Shown here: one piece after another, positions 8,996 to 20,768 of the stretch
Position numbering within the stretch: position 1 is the stretch's first letter
Layout of the letters: each line of letters begins with the position of its first letter
Source: Ornithodoros turicata
Lineage: Eukaryota > Arthropoda > Arachnida > Ixodida > Argasidae
Assembly (NCBI RefSeq): GCF_037126465.1
Contig: NC_088206.1
Location: 25,732,790 to 25,796,789, forward strand
Length of the DNA stretch: 64,000 nucleotides
Direction: 5' to 3'
The notes under the pieces: model-generated
The model's input: the letters and a program-made list of their open reading frames with translations, nothing else
The model's database searches: none
What the model was told of the DNA's origin: nothing
Position numbers and translations under genes: made by a program

Positions 8996-11900
8996 AAACA
9001 ACAACAACTTTATTGCGAGATGATGAATAGGGAGTTTCATCGCCAAGGGCGATACTCTACCTCATTGCTGGTGGTGATGCGGGGAATGAAATAATGAGCC
9101 TCTTCAAAATAAGGATCGAAGTCATATAGTATCCAGAAAGGTGAAGAGAGCCTTGAGGGCAGAGCGTTGGTGTGCTCGATGTGGCCAGGGGCCAAGCAAT
9201 TTTGTGAGAGAGAGGGGGCGAGAGTCTAGCTCGTTAAGGGATCCGCAGAGTACGGTTCGGGAAGGTTGGTAGTGTGGGCAATGGAGAAGAATGTGCTCTA
9301 GATCTTCTACAGCACCGCGGTGACTGCATTTGGGAAAGTCAACTTGTCTCAAGCGGTAACGCCACGGCGCCGTAAAAGCCACATCGAGGCGCATTCGATG
9401 AACTAATGCGGCATCTTGACGAGAGGTATGTCGAGGCATGCGGAAAGCTAGCGCTAGATCAACTCTGCTCAGGATGGCTGGGGGGGAGAATGTCAGCGGT
9501 TCATTGGCGGGTAGCCACGGGAGTCACGAGGTGTCAAAGTACGGAGCGACGATCTCCTCTCAGCAGCGCAATACGCGTCCGTCTCCGAGACGAGAGAGCT
9601 GCTTCTGCGGCGCTGTCAGCCTGTTCATTCCCTTAGGCACCGCAATGGGCTTGAACCCATTGGAGAACCAGCCTGTGTTCGTAGGCAACGTTGTTATGCC
9701 ATTAACACATCCATCACCAACGGTACGGATGATCCTCGGATGCCAAACATTTCAATTGCTTGAAGCGCAGACGTTGAGTCAGTGAACACGACCCATTCCC
9801 GTGGGGTGAAATCAACGATGTGCTGCAGAAAGAAAAGTATGGCATATCCGCAGCTGTGGATGAGGTTTGATGCGAAAGGCTACGTCCTTCCACTATGCCT
9901 TCGGATGGGATGACGAATGTCGAGGCGGACTTGCCATTTCGAGGTGCGCCATCGGTTTATGCTGCGGCAGAGGTAGAAAACTTCGAAGGACTTGAGGGAG
10001 AACCTGATCTCTTCGTTCCTGGAGGTCCGGAAGACGTACGAAGGTGGGTGGCACAGGCAGAGACCAGGGGGCGTCCGGCGGTGTGACGTCCTCAGCTCTG
10101 AAGCCAGTGAGAGCCTGGCGTGTCCTCTGTGCTACGCGATGGAAATCACTTTCAGGACGGTATCGAATTTTCCTGAGGAGTGGGTGACGAGGAATGTGCA
10201 CACGCAAACGTAGAAAGTGTCGAGCCGTTTGACGCTCACGGAGCACCTCCAACGGGAGTTCACCAGCTTCAGCCAGGACTTGCCGTGTTTCCGCCATTCT
10301 TGGAACTCCAAGGCAGCGACGAAGGCTTCGGGCAAACAGGGTCCGAAGGGTGTTTAACGACGTTGTGGAAATCCTGTGCAAGATGGGAAGGCTGTAGAGC
10401 ACAGTCGCCCTCACCAAAGCCGCGTGAACGGCTAGAACGGAGCGCTGATCACAGCCCCATCCTAAGCCAGAAAGATATTGAATTGCAGGAAGCCATCGCT
10501 GCACTTTGGTTTCAAGGTGCTTAATGTGGCGAGCCCAGAGCAGGTCCGAGTCCATGACCACACCAAGGAAGCGATGGGAACGTACAGGCTCGAGCTTCTT
10601 TGCACCAACCCAAAGAGGGAAATTTCTCTTGGCCTTGCGGGTGAAAGGGAGTTCAACGCACTTTTCGGGCGAAAGGTCCATCCCAAGTCGCGTGAGGTAC
10701 AGATGGACATTATTTAAGGCTAGCTGCAAACGGCGCTAAATGGCTGGTCGTGACTTGCCTACTGTCCAAAGGTCAACGTCATCGACATACACAGAGAATT
10801 CTACTTTGCAAGAAATTATCAATTTTAGGCCTGCCATTACCACATTAAAGAGTGTATGACTCAGAATGCTTCCTTGGAGTACGCCTTGATGAACAGGATG
10901 CTTAGGGCTTTGGCCGTGGGATGTGCGGACAGCGACAGTTCGGTCCGTAAGGAAATCGTGGAGCCAGCTGAAGGGTCGACCAGATACTCCAAAAAACCGC
11001 AAGGCGTGGAGCACACAAATGTGAGCGAGACGGTATCATATGCGCGTATCATATGTCCAGGAAAACCGATACGACGATCCACCGATGTGCACGAGCATGT
11101 TGGATTGTAGAGACTAGGTCGAGAACTGGATCCATGGAGCTTCGGTGGCGACGAAATCCAGCCATTTCTTTAGGGAACACACCTTGCTTTTCGAGCAGCC
11201 AGTCGAGGCGATGCAAAACCATTCTCTCCATCAGTTTTCCATACAGCTTGTCAGCCTCACAGGGAGAAAGGAGGAGAGGGCATTTGGGGGTTTGCCTGGT
11301 TTCAGGATGGGAACAACTAATGCCTCCTTCCAGGTAGATGGTAGGGTTCCCTGTCACCAAGACATATTATAAACATGAAGGAGAGCCTGGAGTGACCGCC
11401 CGTCAAGGTTTCGCAGTGCGGCATAGGTGATTTTATCGGGACCAGGGGACGAGCCCACATTCACAAGTTTCAACGCTGTCTTCAGCTCGATTAGAGTGAA
11501 GTCGCGGTCCGTAACTTCCGGTGGACGGGGCCAGTCGTGTTGAATTTCGGTTGTCAAGCTCTGGACAAAAATGCTGTTTACGGCAGTCGTCGAGGCAGCC
11601 GCCGGTGCGTTAGTACGAGGTGAGACATCTGTCGCTAGCGTGTTTTCGTCTACACCCTTAACGATAGCCAATGCCGCGAGAGGATTCTTTTGCGCGCATC
11701 CTTCAGAGCTCGAATTGTCCTCCAAATCTTTGTGGCCTAATCAAACGGTGAAAGCTGTTGACAAAACTTACGCCAACGCTTCCGGTCTTCTTTCTTAAGT
11801 TCTCGTGTTACTTTAGCTTTCATCCGGCGGTATGCTACAATGTCAGAAAGTTGCCCAGTTCGGCGAGCCGTTCTCTGTGTTTGGCGACGGAATGCCCGAA

Positions 11901-12185
11901 AGTGTTTAATTGCTGGATAATGACCGACCTGACCTGTTACCCTTTTAGACAGGACCACCGCGTCCTGAATGGCACAACGACAGCCTTGCGAGAGGGCCTC
12001 TGGGGACATACCGGTGTGCACAGATGTTCGGATGCCGCTACGAAAGAGTCTCCAGTCCGTGAAAGTAGTCAGTCCAGTAGTGGGTGAGAGAGGCAGTCTA
12101 TCGTGCGAAATATACAGGGGAAAGTGGTCAGCACCTCGGGTGTCGACATCAGTACCGCACGAATTATGTCTGCTGAGCACCACGA
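8996..12185 (-). mobile_element. I-group non-LTR retrotransposon, 5'-truncated
   Basis: A LINE lies on the reverse strand inside Maverick copy B. Both sides carry the same 12-base duplication, AGCGTTTGAAAC, at 8984-8995 and 12186-12197. The 3' end has AATAAA followed by a GTTGTTGTTG-type simple tail. The 5' end is cut inside the endonuclease domain, as is usual for target-primed reverse transcription. Confidence 0.85.
9122..12185 (-). pseudogene. LINE ORF2: endonuclease end, reverse transcriptase, RNase H, zinc knuckle
   Basis: The 5' end (about 12140) holds the final endonuclease motif GADHFPL. Reverse transcriptase follows, with SPGPDKITY (about 11440), GFRRHRSSMD (about 11120), LQGSILSHTLFN (about 10860) and the catalytic YVDD (about 10780). 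The thumb-like region spans 10729-9893. An RNase H Asp motif (FTDSTSALQAI) lies near 9770, and a C-x(n)-H-x(n)-H-x-C zinc motif lies near 9310. An RNase H between the reverse transcriptase and the C-terminal knuckle is typical of the I group. Several frameshifts separate the open segments, so it is inactive. Confidence 0.85.
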
Positions 12186-12331
12186 AGCGTTTGAAACGTT
12201 GTCGTTGCGGGGGATTGATTTCAGCAAAATTATCGGACTGGCTAGACCATAATATCAAGCCATATCTCGGATGCCATCCCAGCTCGGATTGAGCATGAAC
12301 GCAGTGGAGAGATTTCATTTGACGATACAGT

Positions 12332-12431
12332 GTTTTTTTTTCCTGTTTTCTTTTTTGTTTTTTGGCTATAGTCGTGACGGTGCCCACTTGAGTGCGGCCA
12401 ACAACGGCAAGCTACTTCGACCTCCCCCCAC
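12332..12431 (-). other. Short retroposed fragment with A-rich tail
   Basis: Compared with copy A, about 100 bases are inserted between the Maverick intergenic DNA and the small basic gene. On the reverse strand the insert ends in AAAAAACAAAAAAGAAAACA, a tail typical of retroposition. The source is not recognised. Confidence 0.45.
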
Positions 12432-12434
12432 TTG

Positions 12435-12960
12435 ATGAAATTATACCTGAATTGCAATGGACTAGAGAGTGACTTCACCCTCATCTTCCGAAGTTCACCT
12501 TATCATCAAATCAGAACAAGACGTGGGCAACTAAGGAAGAGGCTACAGAAATTTGTCGCCGTGAAATGTGACTTAATTAACGACGAAAGATGGAAGTCAC
12601 TGAAAAGGTTAGCCAGCTGTAGGACTCGAACCCACATCTTCTGGATTACCGGTCCAGGGCTCTACCAATTGAGCTAAGCTAACACAGCTCCCCAGCGACT
12701 TCCAAGGGTGCGTCATCTGAAGGGACAACCCAGCCACTCTCTCATGTGAATAAATCCAGTTCTCTCATGTGACTTAATTGTTACGGCGTTATCGTCAAGG
12801 TGAAAACATCTCGCCCGTCATGATAAATGCTGGTTTGAGAAGACCAATTCTTCGGAAGTATTACATTGAACACTCGCAGTACATCATCCGGCGAAAGGAA
12901 GACGGCTCTCGCAAGGTACTGAGTCTGGAGGACTATATCTTCAAAGAACTTGTACATTGA
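12435..12960 (+). pseudogene. Second copy of the small basic Maverick gene, split by a SINE
   Basis: The first part reads LNCNGLESDF, then RTRRGQLRKRLQKFVAVKCD, and the second reads LRRYRQGENISP, then LRRPILRKYYIEHSQYI and KEDGSRKVLSLEDY. This is a close match to the gene at 885-1232. A 188-bp SINE separates the parts at a 13-base target duplication. Apart from this insertion the coding sequence is well preserved, with mostly conservative changes. Confidence 0.65.
12579..12766 (+). mobile_element. tRNA-like SINE with 13-bp target duplication
   Basis: ATGTGACTTAATT flanks the insert at 12566-12578 and 12767-12779. The reverse strand holds a tRNA-like body (about 12683-12608) with A-box TAGCTCAATTGG, B-box GGGTTCGAGTCC and a GGT triplet at the anticodon position (Thr-like), but no exact acceptor stem. 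GGAAGTCACTG and CAGCGACTTCC flank the body as inverted repeats. A related copy lies at 49484-49625. It may belong to the tick SINE family Ruka; this was not checked against a reference. Confidence 0.75.
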
Positions 12961-14207
12961 AGAAATAAATGAGACGAATTTTTAAATGAGTCAGTCATTT
13001 TTATTACCTTGAGATCGTTGTGTATAAAGTTATTGTCAAATAAGGATACAATGCTTTTGAGTGGGTAATTCTTAGAAAGGTGAAGCAAATACGGAAACAA
13101 AGAGGCCGCAGTGGGAGCTGTAGATACTCTGTATACACTTGTCACAATATTCATCAACAGATACGAGGGGTGTTCAAGTCAAACCGGGACTTTCTGTCTC
13201 CCGAGTGTACAAATAGCTCGCGCTACTTCTTTTTCGTCATTTTCACACGCGACAGGCCTCCGCCTTCACCACGTGGTGATCCAAAGTTTGTGCAAAACAG
13301 AAGACACGTGCTGGACAAGATGGCCGATAACGAGGTGAATGCGCACATCGAACAGCGAATTGTCATGAAGTTTCTCGTGAATGAAGGCTTAAAGCCATCT
13401 GAAATAAACAGGAGACTTCAGGCTCAGTATGGCCACGATACACTTAGCCGCAGCAAAGCGTTTGAGTGGTGCAACGGTTCCGAGACGGCCGTACATCAGT
13501 GCAGGACGATCCCCGCCGGGGCGGCTCAGAGCCCTGCAGTGTGAGAGTTCCTTAGGACATCCAACTTGTGGAGTGCCTGATCCTCAAGAACCGACGAATA
13601 ACATGTCTCGAACTGGCTCGAAAGACGGCCCTTTCTATGGCAACGTTGAACACCTCCAGTTTCGGAAACTTAGTGCCCGCTGGGCCCCGAGGCAGCTCTC
13701 CGTGTTTGACCGGCAGAGAAGCCTGGAAATCTCCCAAGAGCTAAGGTACCGTTTCGACACTGAAGGACAGCCGTTCCTTGATCGGATCATCACGTGCGAT
13801 GAAACGTGGGTGCACCATTTCACTCCTGAGTCTAAACGCGCATCAAAACAGTTGAAACGTTGAAAACGCGCAAAAAACGTTGAAAAATAAAACTAATTTC
13901 TCTCCTGGAAGCTCATTTTACTTTTGCGAAAAATGAAAAGTCCCGGTTTGACTTGAACCCCTCGTAGATCTAGCAACTCTGATTCAATTGGTGGTAGACC
14001 AAAGCTATCCACATAGATGAATATATCATTTCGATCCCTCATGTACAACAACCAATCTTCTCCAGGACCGTCGTGTGGATGCATATTAATGACAATGAAA
14101 ACTTCTTCTTGTAGTGGCGAAACTCTGTCGATGGCATAGGTTCCTCGATACATTCTCACAGTTTGAGGATTCATTGAGAACAATAATTCAACTACGAGAA
14201 CATCCAT
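12933..14207 (-). pseudogene. Second copy of the Maverick protease, split by mariner
   Basis: The reverse strand from 14207 encodes the N-terminal half of the adenovirus-type protease (FSMNPQTVRMYRGTYAIDRVS, then YVDSFGLPPIE). The rest lies beyond the mariner element at 13163-12933, where the Cys motif SSHCGLF can be read in one frame before a one-base shift. The catalytic His position reads Asp (GEDWLLY instead of GEHWLLY). The tail runs past the copy A stop position and overlaps the end of the small basic gene on the other strand. Confidence 0.75.
13164..13964 (+). mobile_element. Internally deleted mariner element
   Basis: TA dinucleotides flank the element (13162-13163 and 13965-13966). 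The inverted ends start CGAGGGGTGTTCAAGTCAAA and match for about 30 bases. At 801 bp it is shorter than the usual 1.3 kb. Fragments of transposase are present: an N-terminal helix-turn-helix part with LVNEGLKPSEI and QYGHDTLSRS (about 13370-13460), KLSARW, and TCDETWVHH with the first catalytic Asp (about 13795). The second and third catalytic residues are missing and the frame shifts, so it could move only with help in trans. Confidence 0.85.
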
Positions 14208-14923
14208 AATTTAATCTAAGTGAACTACAGGTCACCATTGGCTGTCAATATCTTGGGGCTCTCACTTATAAGTATAACCGACACTGCGTGAGGCAATGGT
14301 TTTGCGAATTTAAGTTCAACTCTACAATTTCCCTTACGTATGGGATAAAGTAACTACCCACGGACTCGTCTGCACTCTGATTCCAATGTAATATAAACGA
14401 ATTAGTTTTATAATTCTGATAAGTACTCGATGCTTTTATCGTTCAGTTGAGATGGCAATTCATAATAGCTTCCTCTGCATAGATCGCTGTCGCAATCGTA
14501 TGAGAGCTGTTTTCGATGTCCATCAATTGTTAATATTACTGAATTACATTGAAATGTTCAAAGTTGAACGGGCTCAACTTAAAGTCACCCTGATAGACAT
14601 CAGTTCGCGTCATAACCATTGAGATTCGATCTGGAATGCGATCAGTGTATAGATTGTCAAAAATTCCATCAAGAGAACCAGCAGTTATTGTCTTAATCTT
14701 GCTCTCTAAGCCCCGTATAGTACAGCATGCTCGATGGCTCTTTAATGTGGACTGGTGACCAAGGAAGGTAGAATGACTGACTTTGACTTTACGCAATGAC
14801 AATACTGCATTGTGTATCTTGATCTGGTGTTGATGTGTTTCTCCTGGACCAGTCAAAAGTATCTGCATGTAGCTTGCGTGAAGTGCAACTAGCCTAAGGT
14901 CCAATCCAGGTAACAAAACCTTG

Positions 14924-15056
14924 TGTAACGAAAAGGAGGAGGAACATCGCGGGCACTACTGACTGCCATAATGATCAGCTTATGTTCTCTGGTGTCAGAC
15001 ATTAAACCTTGCTTCATCCACCCCTTACGGACGTCTCCCGCTTCTATTTTGTTACA
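14924..15056 (+). repeat. 5' LTR of BEL-type element
   Basis: The 133-bp LTR is similar, with about a dozen differences, to the one at 16156-16288. The divergence points to an old insertion. Confidence 0.8.
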
Positions 15057-15057
15057 T

Positions 15058-15075
15058 TGGTGCCGAAACCCGGGA
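15058..15075 (+). other. Primer-binding site, tRNA-Phe
   Basis: TGGTGCCGAAACCCGGGA is complementary to the last 18 bases of a eukaryotic tRNA-Phe including CCA. It starts one base after the 5' LTR. Confidence 0.75.
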
Positions 15076-15144
15076 CCCCGGTCCACATACGAGGCAAAGA
15101 GGGCAGGAGCTACAGGGCGTGAGGGCCTCATTACCCGCAATATC

Positions 15145-15498
15145 ATGGAGGCCTTACAGCAACTGGAGGTAATACGTAAGCATCGCCATTCCATACGTTT
15201 GAACGTCTTAGGCCTGATCGCGAGCATCGATGCGCTCTTACACGAAAGTTCTGGTGGCAAGTGTCTGGTGGAAAGACTGAAGCTACTGGATCGATGGTAC
15301 TCAGAACTGCAGCACCTGGATGACGATATTTTGGCTGTAGCCGACCTAGATGAAATAGACAACAAAATGGCAGACTGCGATGTTTATCTCGAGATGGTCA
15401 TTTCTGCGAAAGTAAGTGCAAGCGATCCTCTGGAACGCTGCGGCATGGTTTTACCGACGTCAACGACATACAGCTTGACCGCAAGTCAAGCCGAGTGA
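15145..15498 (+). pseudogene. Truncated BEL gag N-terminus
   Basis: About 117 residues follow the ATG at 15145: a leucine-rich helical region with HRHSIRLNVLGLIASIDALL, then a run rich in Leu, Asp and Glu with DDDILAVADLDEIDNKM. This coiled pattern is typical of the start of BEL/Pao gag proteins. The rest of gag, the protease, reverse transcriptase and integrase are absent, so the element depends on a partner. The assignment rests on the pattern and on the LTR structure. Confidence 0.5.
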
Positions 15499-16155
15499 AG
15501 CAGCCTTCCCCGATCAAACATTCAACCGATGCCTTTCTCACACCAGGCGCCTTCCGAAATCCCGTCCTTGTGTACCAGCACAATACGAAGACCCCAAGAA
15601 GGAAATGCGGAGCCTGGTTTACAGATCTCAACTGATAGCATTGCCGGAGAAGGGCACCAAGTGCTTGAGGGACCGGCCCGGAATTCTGAGAACGCCGGAG
15701 CTTTCGAGCCTGGCTTTGCTACGTTGGAACCGCAAATTCCATCTACCTCAAGCTCTTGACCACGAGAGGACCAAGGACTAGGAAAGCGCACGATTCCTTC
15801 CCCGGAGATCCCCGCGAAGAGCCCATCTGACCCCAACTACTCTGTACGTGACCCATCAGAATATTTCAAGGGTACGGCCATAAGAATCCGTGCCAGTCGC
15901 AGACCAGCCGATGGCTTGAGGGTTTGCTGTGCTGCACCTGAGAGTTCTGCACTTGCCCACACTGCCCATACTGGCTGCGCCCGCGATGACGGTCCCAGTG
16001 GGCTAATGCGTAAGACGTTTCTCGCTGTGCGAGTATCTGTGCTCGTCTTCGAGCCGGACTGAGGCGCACCGACTCCGTGCTCCACGCCATTTCAGGACAC
16101 TGTGAACCTCACCCTCATCTGACCTTACATCTACGCATCTTCTGTGGCGGGGGAA

Positions 16156-16288
16156 TGTAAAGAAAAGGAAGAGGAACATAGCGGGTACTACCGACTGCCA
16201 TCATCATCAGCTTATGTTCTCTGGTGTCAGTCATTAAACCTTGCTTCATCCACCCATTACGGACGTCTCCCGCTTCCCTTTTGTTACA
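16156..16288 (+). repeat. 3' LTR of BEL-type element
   Basis: This LTR is the partner of the one at 14924-15056 and is preceded by a purine-rich tract. Confidence 0.8.
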
Positions 16289-17029
16289 CATTGTTTTGAT
16301 TTGTCAGGTCTGTGTTAAAATGCATGACAACTTCAAATAGTTTGCCACCTGTCATTCTAGAAATGAGTGCTTTAGCAACTCTTGAATTTGGGTCATTTGC
16401 ACTGTATTCTCCTGAATCATAAATATACAAACTGTAATCATCTACTGTTCTCTGAAGATGTGAGTTTGTATGGAGCAGATTTGTACGCATCTTGAGTACG
16501 TACTCAAAATACAGTATTTTAAATACTTTTTGTATTTTGGTACTCTACTCAATACTTTTTGCGACAAGTATTTTTAAATAATTTAAAATGCTTTTTTGAG
16601 CATTTGCTACTCAGTAATCAAAATGCATTCCTTCCTCAAGCTGTATCCCCGCCGTGTCCAGATTTTCAGCCCACTGGAACCCAGACTAGGAGGTGAAACT
16701 GCCCATAGAAGCGAGCTCCGGCGTGCGACCAGAGACTGTCACGTTGGGGGAGAGAAAAAAGGCAGTTGCTGACTTTACGCGACAGATGGCACGGCGGCAC
16801 TGTCTTCCATTTTGCGCTTTTACATGGAAGGCTATGGGGAAAGCAGTGCTTTTCGCGAGTCGTACGGCAGCCTCTACGGATGATGACAAACTAATGACCG
16901 TAAAGGATGTTTGTCTTGGCAATAAATGTCACGCTTGTCAACTACATAGCGCTTCTTGTTTAGCGAAACCAACGGAAAAAATTTTCATTCTCTTGCCTCT
17001 CGGTTCTGTTGAGCAGACGACAGGAGCCC

Positions 17030-17403
17030 GATGATCACGTAAGCGCTTCATCGTCTTCTTTTCTAGCGTTTAATTCACGTGCTTTCACGTGTTAGTCACG
17101 CCGCCGGACAAGCGACAGTATCACGTGACCGCATGCTTCGGAAATTCTGCGTCCTCTTGCAACAGATGGCAGTGCGGGCCGGGACGCTGTAAAGTCCCTG
17201 GATGACCTCGCTCTTTGAGAAGTAGCGACAGGCTTTACGGCGCCGGCAAAATGCACACATTGGCCGGAGTCGCGCACGTGATTTCCTTGCGGCACTTCCG
17301 CCGTTTCCGTCCGCCATGATCTTCCCAAACTTGCAGCGGCGACAGTGCGCTGAGTTTCTCCCGTGCTTGCGGTTTGAATAATCTTTCGTGCGTCGGCAAC
17401 TTA
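17030..17403 (+). promoter_or_regulatory. GC-rich promoter-like region of the THAP gene
   Basis: The region is rich in CpG and contains TCACGTGA E-boxes near 17120 and CACTTCCG ETS-type motifs near 17295. It ends at the Harbinger target TTA. On the far side of the Harbinger element the THAP gene ATG follows within 15 bases, so this was probably the promoter and 5' leader before the insertion. Confidence 0.45.
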
Positions 17404-17929
17404 CCCCCAAATTTTTAAATGTGACTTTCCTTTTGTAACTTCCCTTCCTTTCCCTAGGAACCGCGAAAGTCTCTTTCCCCAGAAGGCCGGTTTTTTCACC
17501 TAGTGATACTTTTGAATGCAGCTTCCACTTTCCTTACGAAAGGAAACGCGAACTGTTCTCGGAGCGAGTCTGGGAGTGAGAGTACACTTCCTTTTTGCCA
17601 GTTAATATGATGAAAGTAATAATATTTATCGATGATTTATTACTGAAATGTGTTTCCTAAACATATTACGTATTACCTCTTACTTTATTACGTATTATCT
17701 GTTATTACGTATTTCCTAAACGTATTACCTCTTTCGTTTAATAAAATTTTGAACAGCGACGCTTCTTCGGGATCGGTTATTACGTCTAACACGTATTTTA
17801 ATTGTGGTCTTGCAACATTGTACAAGCCGAACAAATCCAAGACGAGTCAAACGTTGCAAGACAGGTGGCGGGACGACCACGTGAGTTCAGACTTCAACCG
17901 TTCAACAATGTTCAACTGGCTCGTCAACC

Positions 17930-19275
17930 ATGTCAAAACGAACGCCGTACATGACACCTGATGAAACAGACACCTTTCTCGAACTTCTACGGAACTACAA
18001 GGGCATAGTGGAGAACAAGAAGACCGACAGTGTGTCGGCGAAGTCGAAACAGCAAGCGTGGGAGAAGATGGCTGCGGAGTTCAACAGTATACCTGGTGTA
18101 GTGCATCGGAATGTGAAACAATTGCGAAAAGTGTGGGACAATTTGAAGGGGAAGTGGAAAAAAGAAACAGCGAAAGGAGTGAGACACAGCATGCTGACAG
18201 GTGCGTACAACTGTTCCATTTGCTAGCTTTCCTTTGACATCACATGCATCGCAGAACACTGCAACTTCGTCTTGGGTTGTCAGGTGGTGGTGGACCTCCC
18301 TCCCCAATGGACCCGGTCCTCGAGCAAGTGGAGTCCATCGTCCCCCACATTGCCACAAGGATACACAACCCTTTCGATGGTGACCGGAAGTACGGAGTAT
18401 TCTACTTCCTATGTTAGACGACCACAACGGGACGCAAGTTGTAGAGCGATGCAAGTAAATGACAGTACTAACTCTAAAACAGTAGTTCGGTTGGTTGGTT
18501 CGGTGCACAGTCATGAAGAAGCGACGAGAAGGTACGGGACAGTACAGATCCCAGACTTTTTCTTCCGACTTATTAATGATGCCATACACCTTATGTGTAA
18601 ATCTACTCCAGTTACAATCACTTATATTGATGATGCTCTTTTTGCCTAGTTCTTTGTTACATAGAGCTCACACGTGTTTGCTTTTCGCATTTTGTCATGT
18701 TTGTGCTCCACTTTTGCTGTTTTCTCTCTGCAGGCACCTTTCACACTGTGCCTGGGTCGACAGGTGGTGCTCAGTTACAGTCTGAACGTTCCACCTCTGA
18801 CGACACCATTCTGGACGAAGCTACAACGGCAGGTGGTGAAGGGACTCAGTTCCTCAGTTCAGGACCAGCTTCACATGATGCGTCCTCACACGCTATATCG
18901 AGCAGTGTACACTTAAGCGGTACATCCGTACCACCACGTGAATCAACAATGCCAACTAACACAACCAACACACAAAGAGAGCAGAGGTCATCCAGAGCAA
19001 GAAATGCTGTGCTTGAGAATGCTCTTTCTTCAGAATTGGAATCACGACGGGAGACGATGGCACAGGACAATATACGTAGAGACGCTGAGCACACGCTGAG
19101 GGTCAAGCTCATGAACGAAGAACACAAGCTAAAACTAAGGCACATGCGTATAATGCACAAACTGCAAGTCCAGTGTGTGCGTGAAGAAATTCAGGTGCAT
19201 AAGATGAAGCAAAGACTGTTGGGGGAGCAGCTAACTCAAGATATGAACAAGCAAACTCGAGTGAACGTAACATGA
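17930..19275 (+). CDS. Harbinger Myb/SANT-like DNA-binding protein (three exons)
   Basis: This is the accessory protein that PIF/Harbinger elements need for nuclear import and binding of the ends. Exons are 17930-18200, 18284-18379 and 18734-19275; the reading phase is kept across both introns (donors GTGCGT and GTGACC; acceptors TTGTCAG and CTGCAG). Exon 1 holds a Myb/SANT-like (MADF/NAIF1-type) domain: DETDTFLELLRNYKG, WEKMAAEFNSI, then VWDNLKGKWKKE. Exon 2 is Pro- and acid-rich. Exon 3 ends in a long charged helix (about 19030-19260, rich in Glu, Arg and Lys) that probably forms a coiled coil. The protein is about 302 residues and no premature stop was seen. Confidence 0.8.
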
Positions 19276-19578
19276 TTTAAAAGTACTGCCATATTTCATC
19301 GTGACTGCTTTTGTAAGCAGTTGTATGCATTTATCCATCTATGACTGTAATATAATGTAACAGTTCAGTGTACGTGTTTAATTCATTGCACATTCAATGC
19401 AAATATTTCACTCATTAAACATTTTTGTAGTCAAAGACAGTAGCAACAAGATTGATGTATTGAAATTAATGAATCACCATTGTTTTCTCTGCATGTACAT
19501 AATTATCTTCCTTCAGTGAACAATGTAGATGACTTGAGGAAGCATGTAAAAAGATCATCAGGATCAAAGCTCGGTGCT

Positions 19579-20768
19579 CTAGGCATCGTCCTGGACGCGG
19601 GAAAAAACATTTTCAATTAGACGGCGCCTCATGTGTGCACCAAGCACAACGTCTGGGTAGATAGCAGATAGAGGACCCTCATCTTCTTGTATTTGCATGT
19701 TGTCCATTGGGCAGGGGTCGTTCCATACGCATGCGATGTTGTGTAGTGCTGCACAAGCGCAGATGAAAGCAGCTGACCGTTCAAGCCGCGTTTGGAGCTT
19801 CATTCTGAGGCATGGGAATCTTCTTTTCCACACTCCAAATGCTCTCTCTACTGAATTCCGCGTTTTAATGTGGCTTCGGTTGTATCTGCGGAAGGTAAAA
19901 ATAATGACTGTCTAGATGACCATTATACTTTCTAGTTTACCTTCTTTCTGCTTGCGTTCTGGGGTCGCTCAGTGGAGTCATTAGAAAGGGCATGCGTGGG
20001 TATCCTTGGTCCCCAAGCAAGATACCAGGCAGCATCCCTTCTTCGTACAGGACACGAGCTCTGCTGTTATCAAATATCCGACTGTCGTGCACTGACCCAG
20101 GCCAACTCGCAACAATGTCGAAGAATTGAAGCTCTGGACCAGTAATGGCCTACGCACAAACTTCAATTCGACTGGGGTACCTACACAACTTTGAAAATCT
20201 CACCTGTACATTGATGGAGAAAACTCCCTTACGATCCCTGTAAACTTCGGCGTGCATCCCACCAGGGCTGTGTATAGGAACATGTGTGCAATCGATACAA
20301 CCAGTGACGCCCTGAAACCCGGCAATCGAGTAAAAGCGCGTCATTACTGACGCTGCTTCGGATGCAAGAGGAAACCGGACATATTTTGGATAAAGTACAG
20401 AAGCGATGCGCCTCGTAACTGTCCAGATCGCGTTGCACGTTGCTGACTGTGATACTCCAACCAAATCACCAATAACTGTTTGAAAAGCACCAGCACCATA
20501 GAAGCGAAGGGTCGCAAGCAGTTTCAGCAATGAAGGAAGAGGATGACCTCTGTTGTCTGTCGCACATTCGAGAGAAAGCTCACTCAAAATACGCAAGACA
20601 GACGACTTTGTGAACCGGTAACGAAGTAGGAACTCATCGTTCGAGTAGCACTCCATAGGATTCTCGCGGTCAAGCAGACGACGACGATCCGGACAAACCC
20701 GAGCACAAATCACTTGCGCGTGAAGCAAATTCGAGAAAATCTACGAAAGATCCATCGGGAGCTGCCAT
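19579..20768 (-). CDS. Harbinger DDE transposase (HARBI1-like, three exons)
   Basis: This protein cuts and joins the element ends. Exons on the reverse strand are 20728-20204, 20149-19941 and 19885-19579, separated by introns of about 54 bases with GT-AG borders. The first catalytic Asp is in GCIDCTHVPI, the second in WPGSVHDSRIF, with LLGDQGYP after it. The HARBI1 signature RNSVERAFGVWKRRFPCL contains the catalytic Glu. The N-terminal part matches the helix-turn-helix of the family (LLATLRFYGAGAFQ..IGDLVGVSQSA). The best ATG (20768) lies in a different frame from the main exon, so a one-base error or a further small exon near 20670-20768 is likely. Otherwise the gene looks intact. Confidence 0.8.

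Larger units (their letters stand above)
14924..16288 (+). mobile_element. Small BEL-type LTR retrotransposon (non-autonomous)
   Basis: Two 133-bp LTRs start TGTAA and end TTACA. The 5-base flanks are CCTTG (14919-14923) and CATTG (16289-16293), a one-mismatch target duplication. The element is only 1.37 kb and lacks pol. A GGCGGGGGAA polypurine tract precedes the 3' LTR. It interrupts the capsid gene of Maverick copy B. Confidence 0.8.

Noticed and set aside
9122..12185. Many plus-strand open frames over the LINE
   Set aside because: They are shadows of the minus-strand reverse transcriptase and RNase H frames.
12608..12683. A functional tRNA gene
   Set aside because: The acceptor ends do not pair fully, position 33 is C, and the copy lies in a SINE with a target duplication.
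13164..13964. Active mariner transposase
   Set aside because: The C-terminal catalytic residues are missing and the frame shifts twice.
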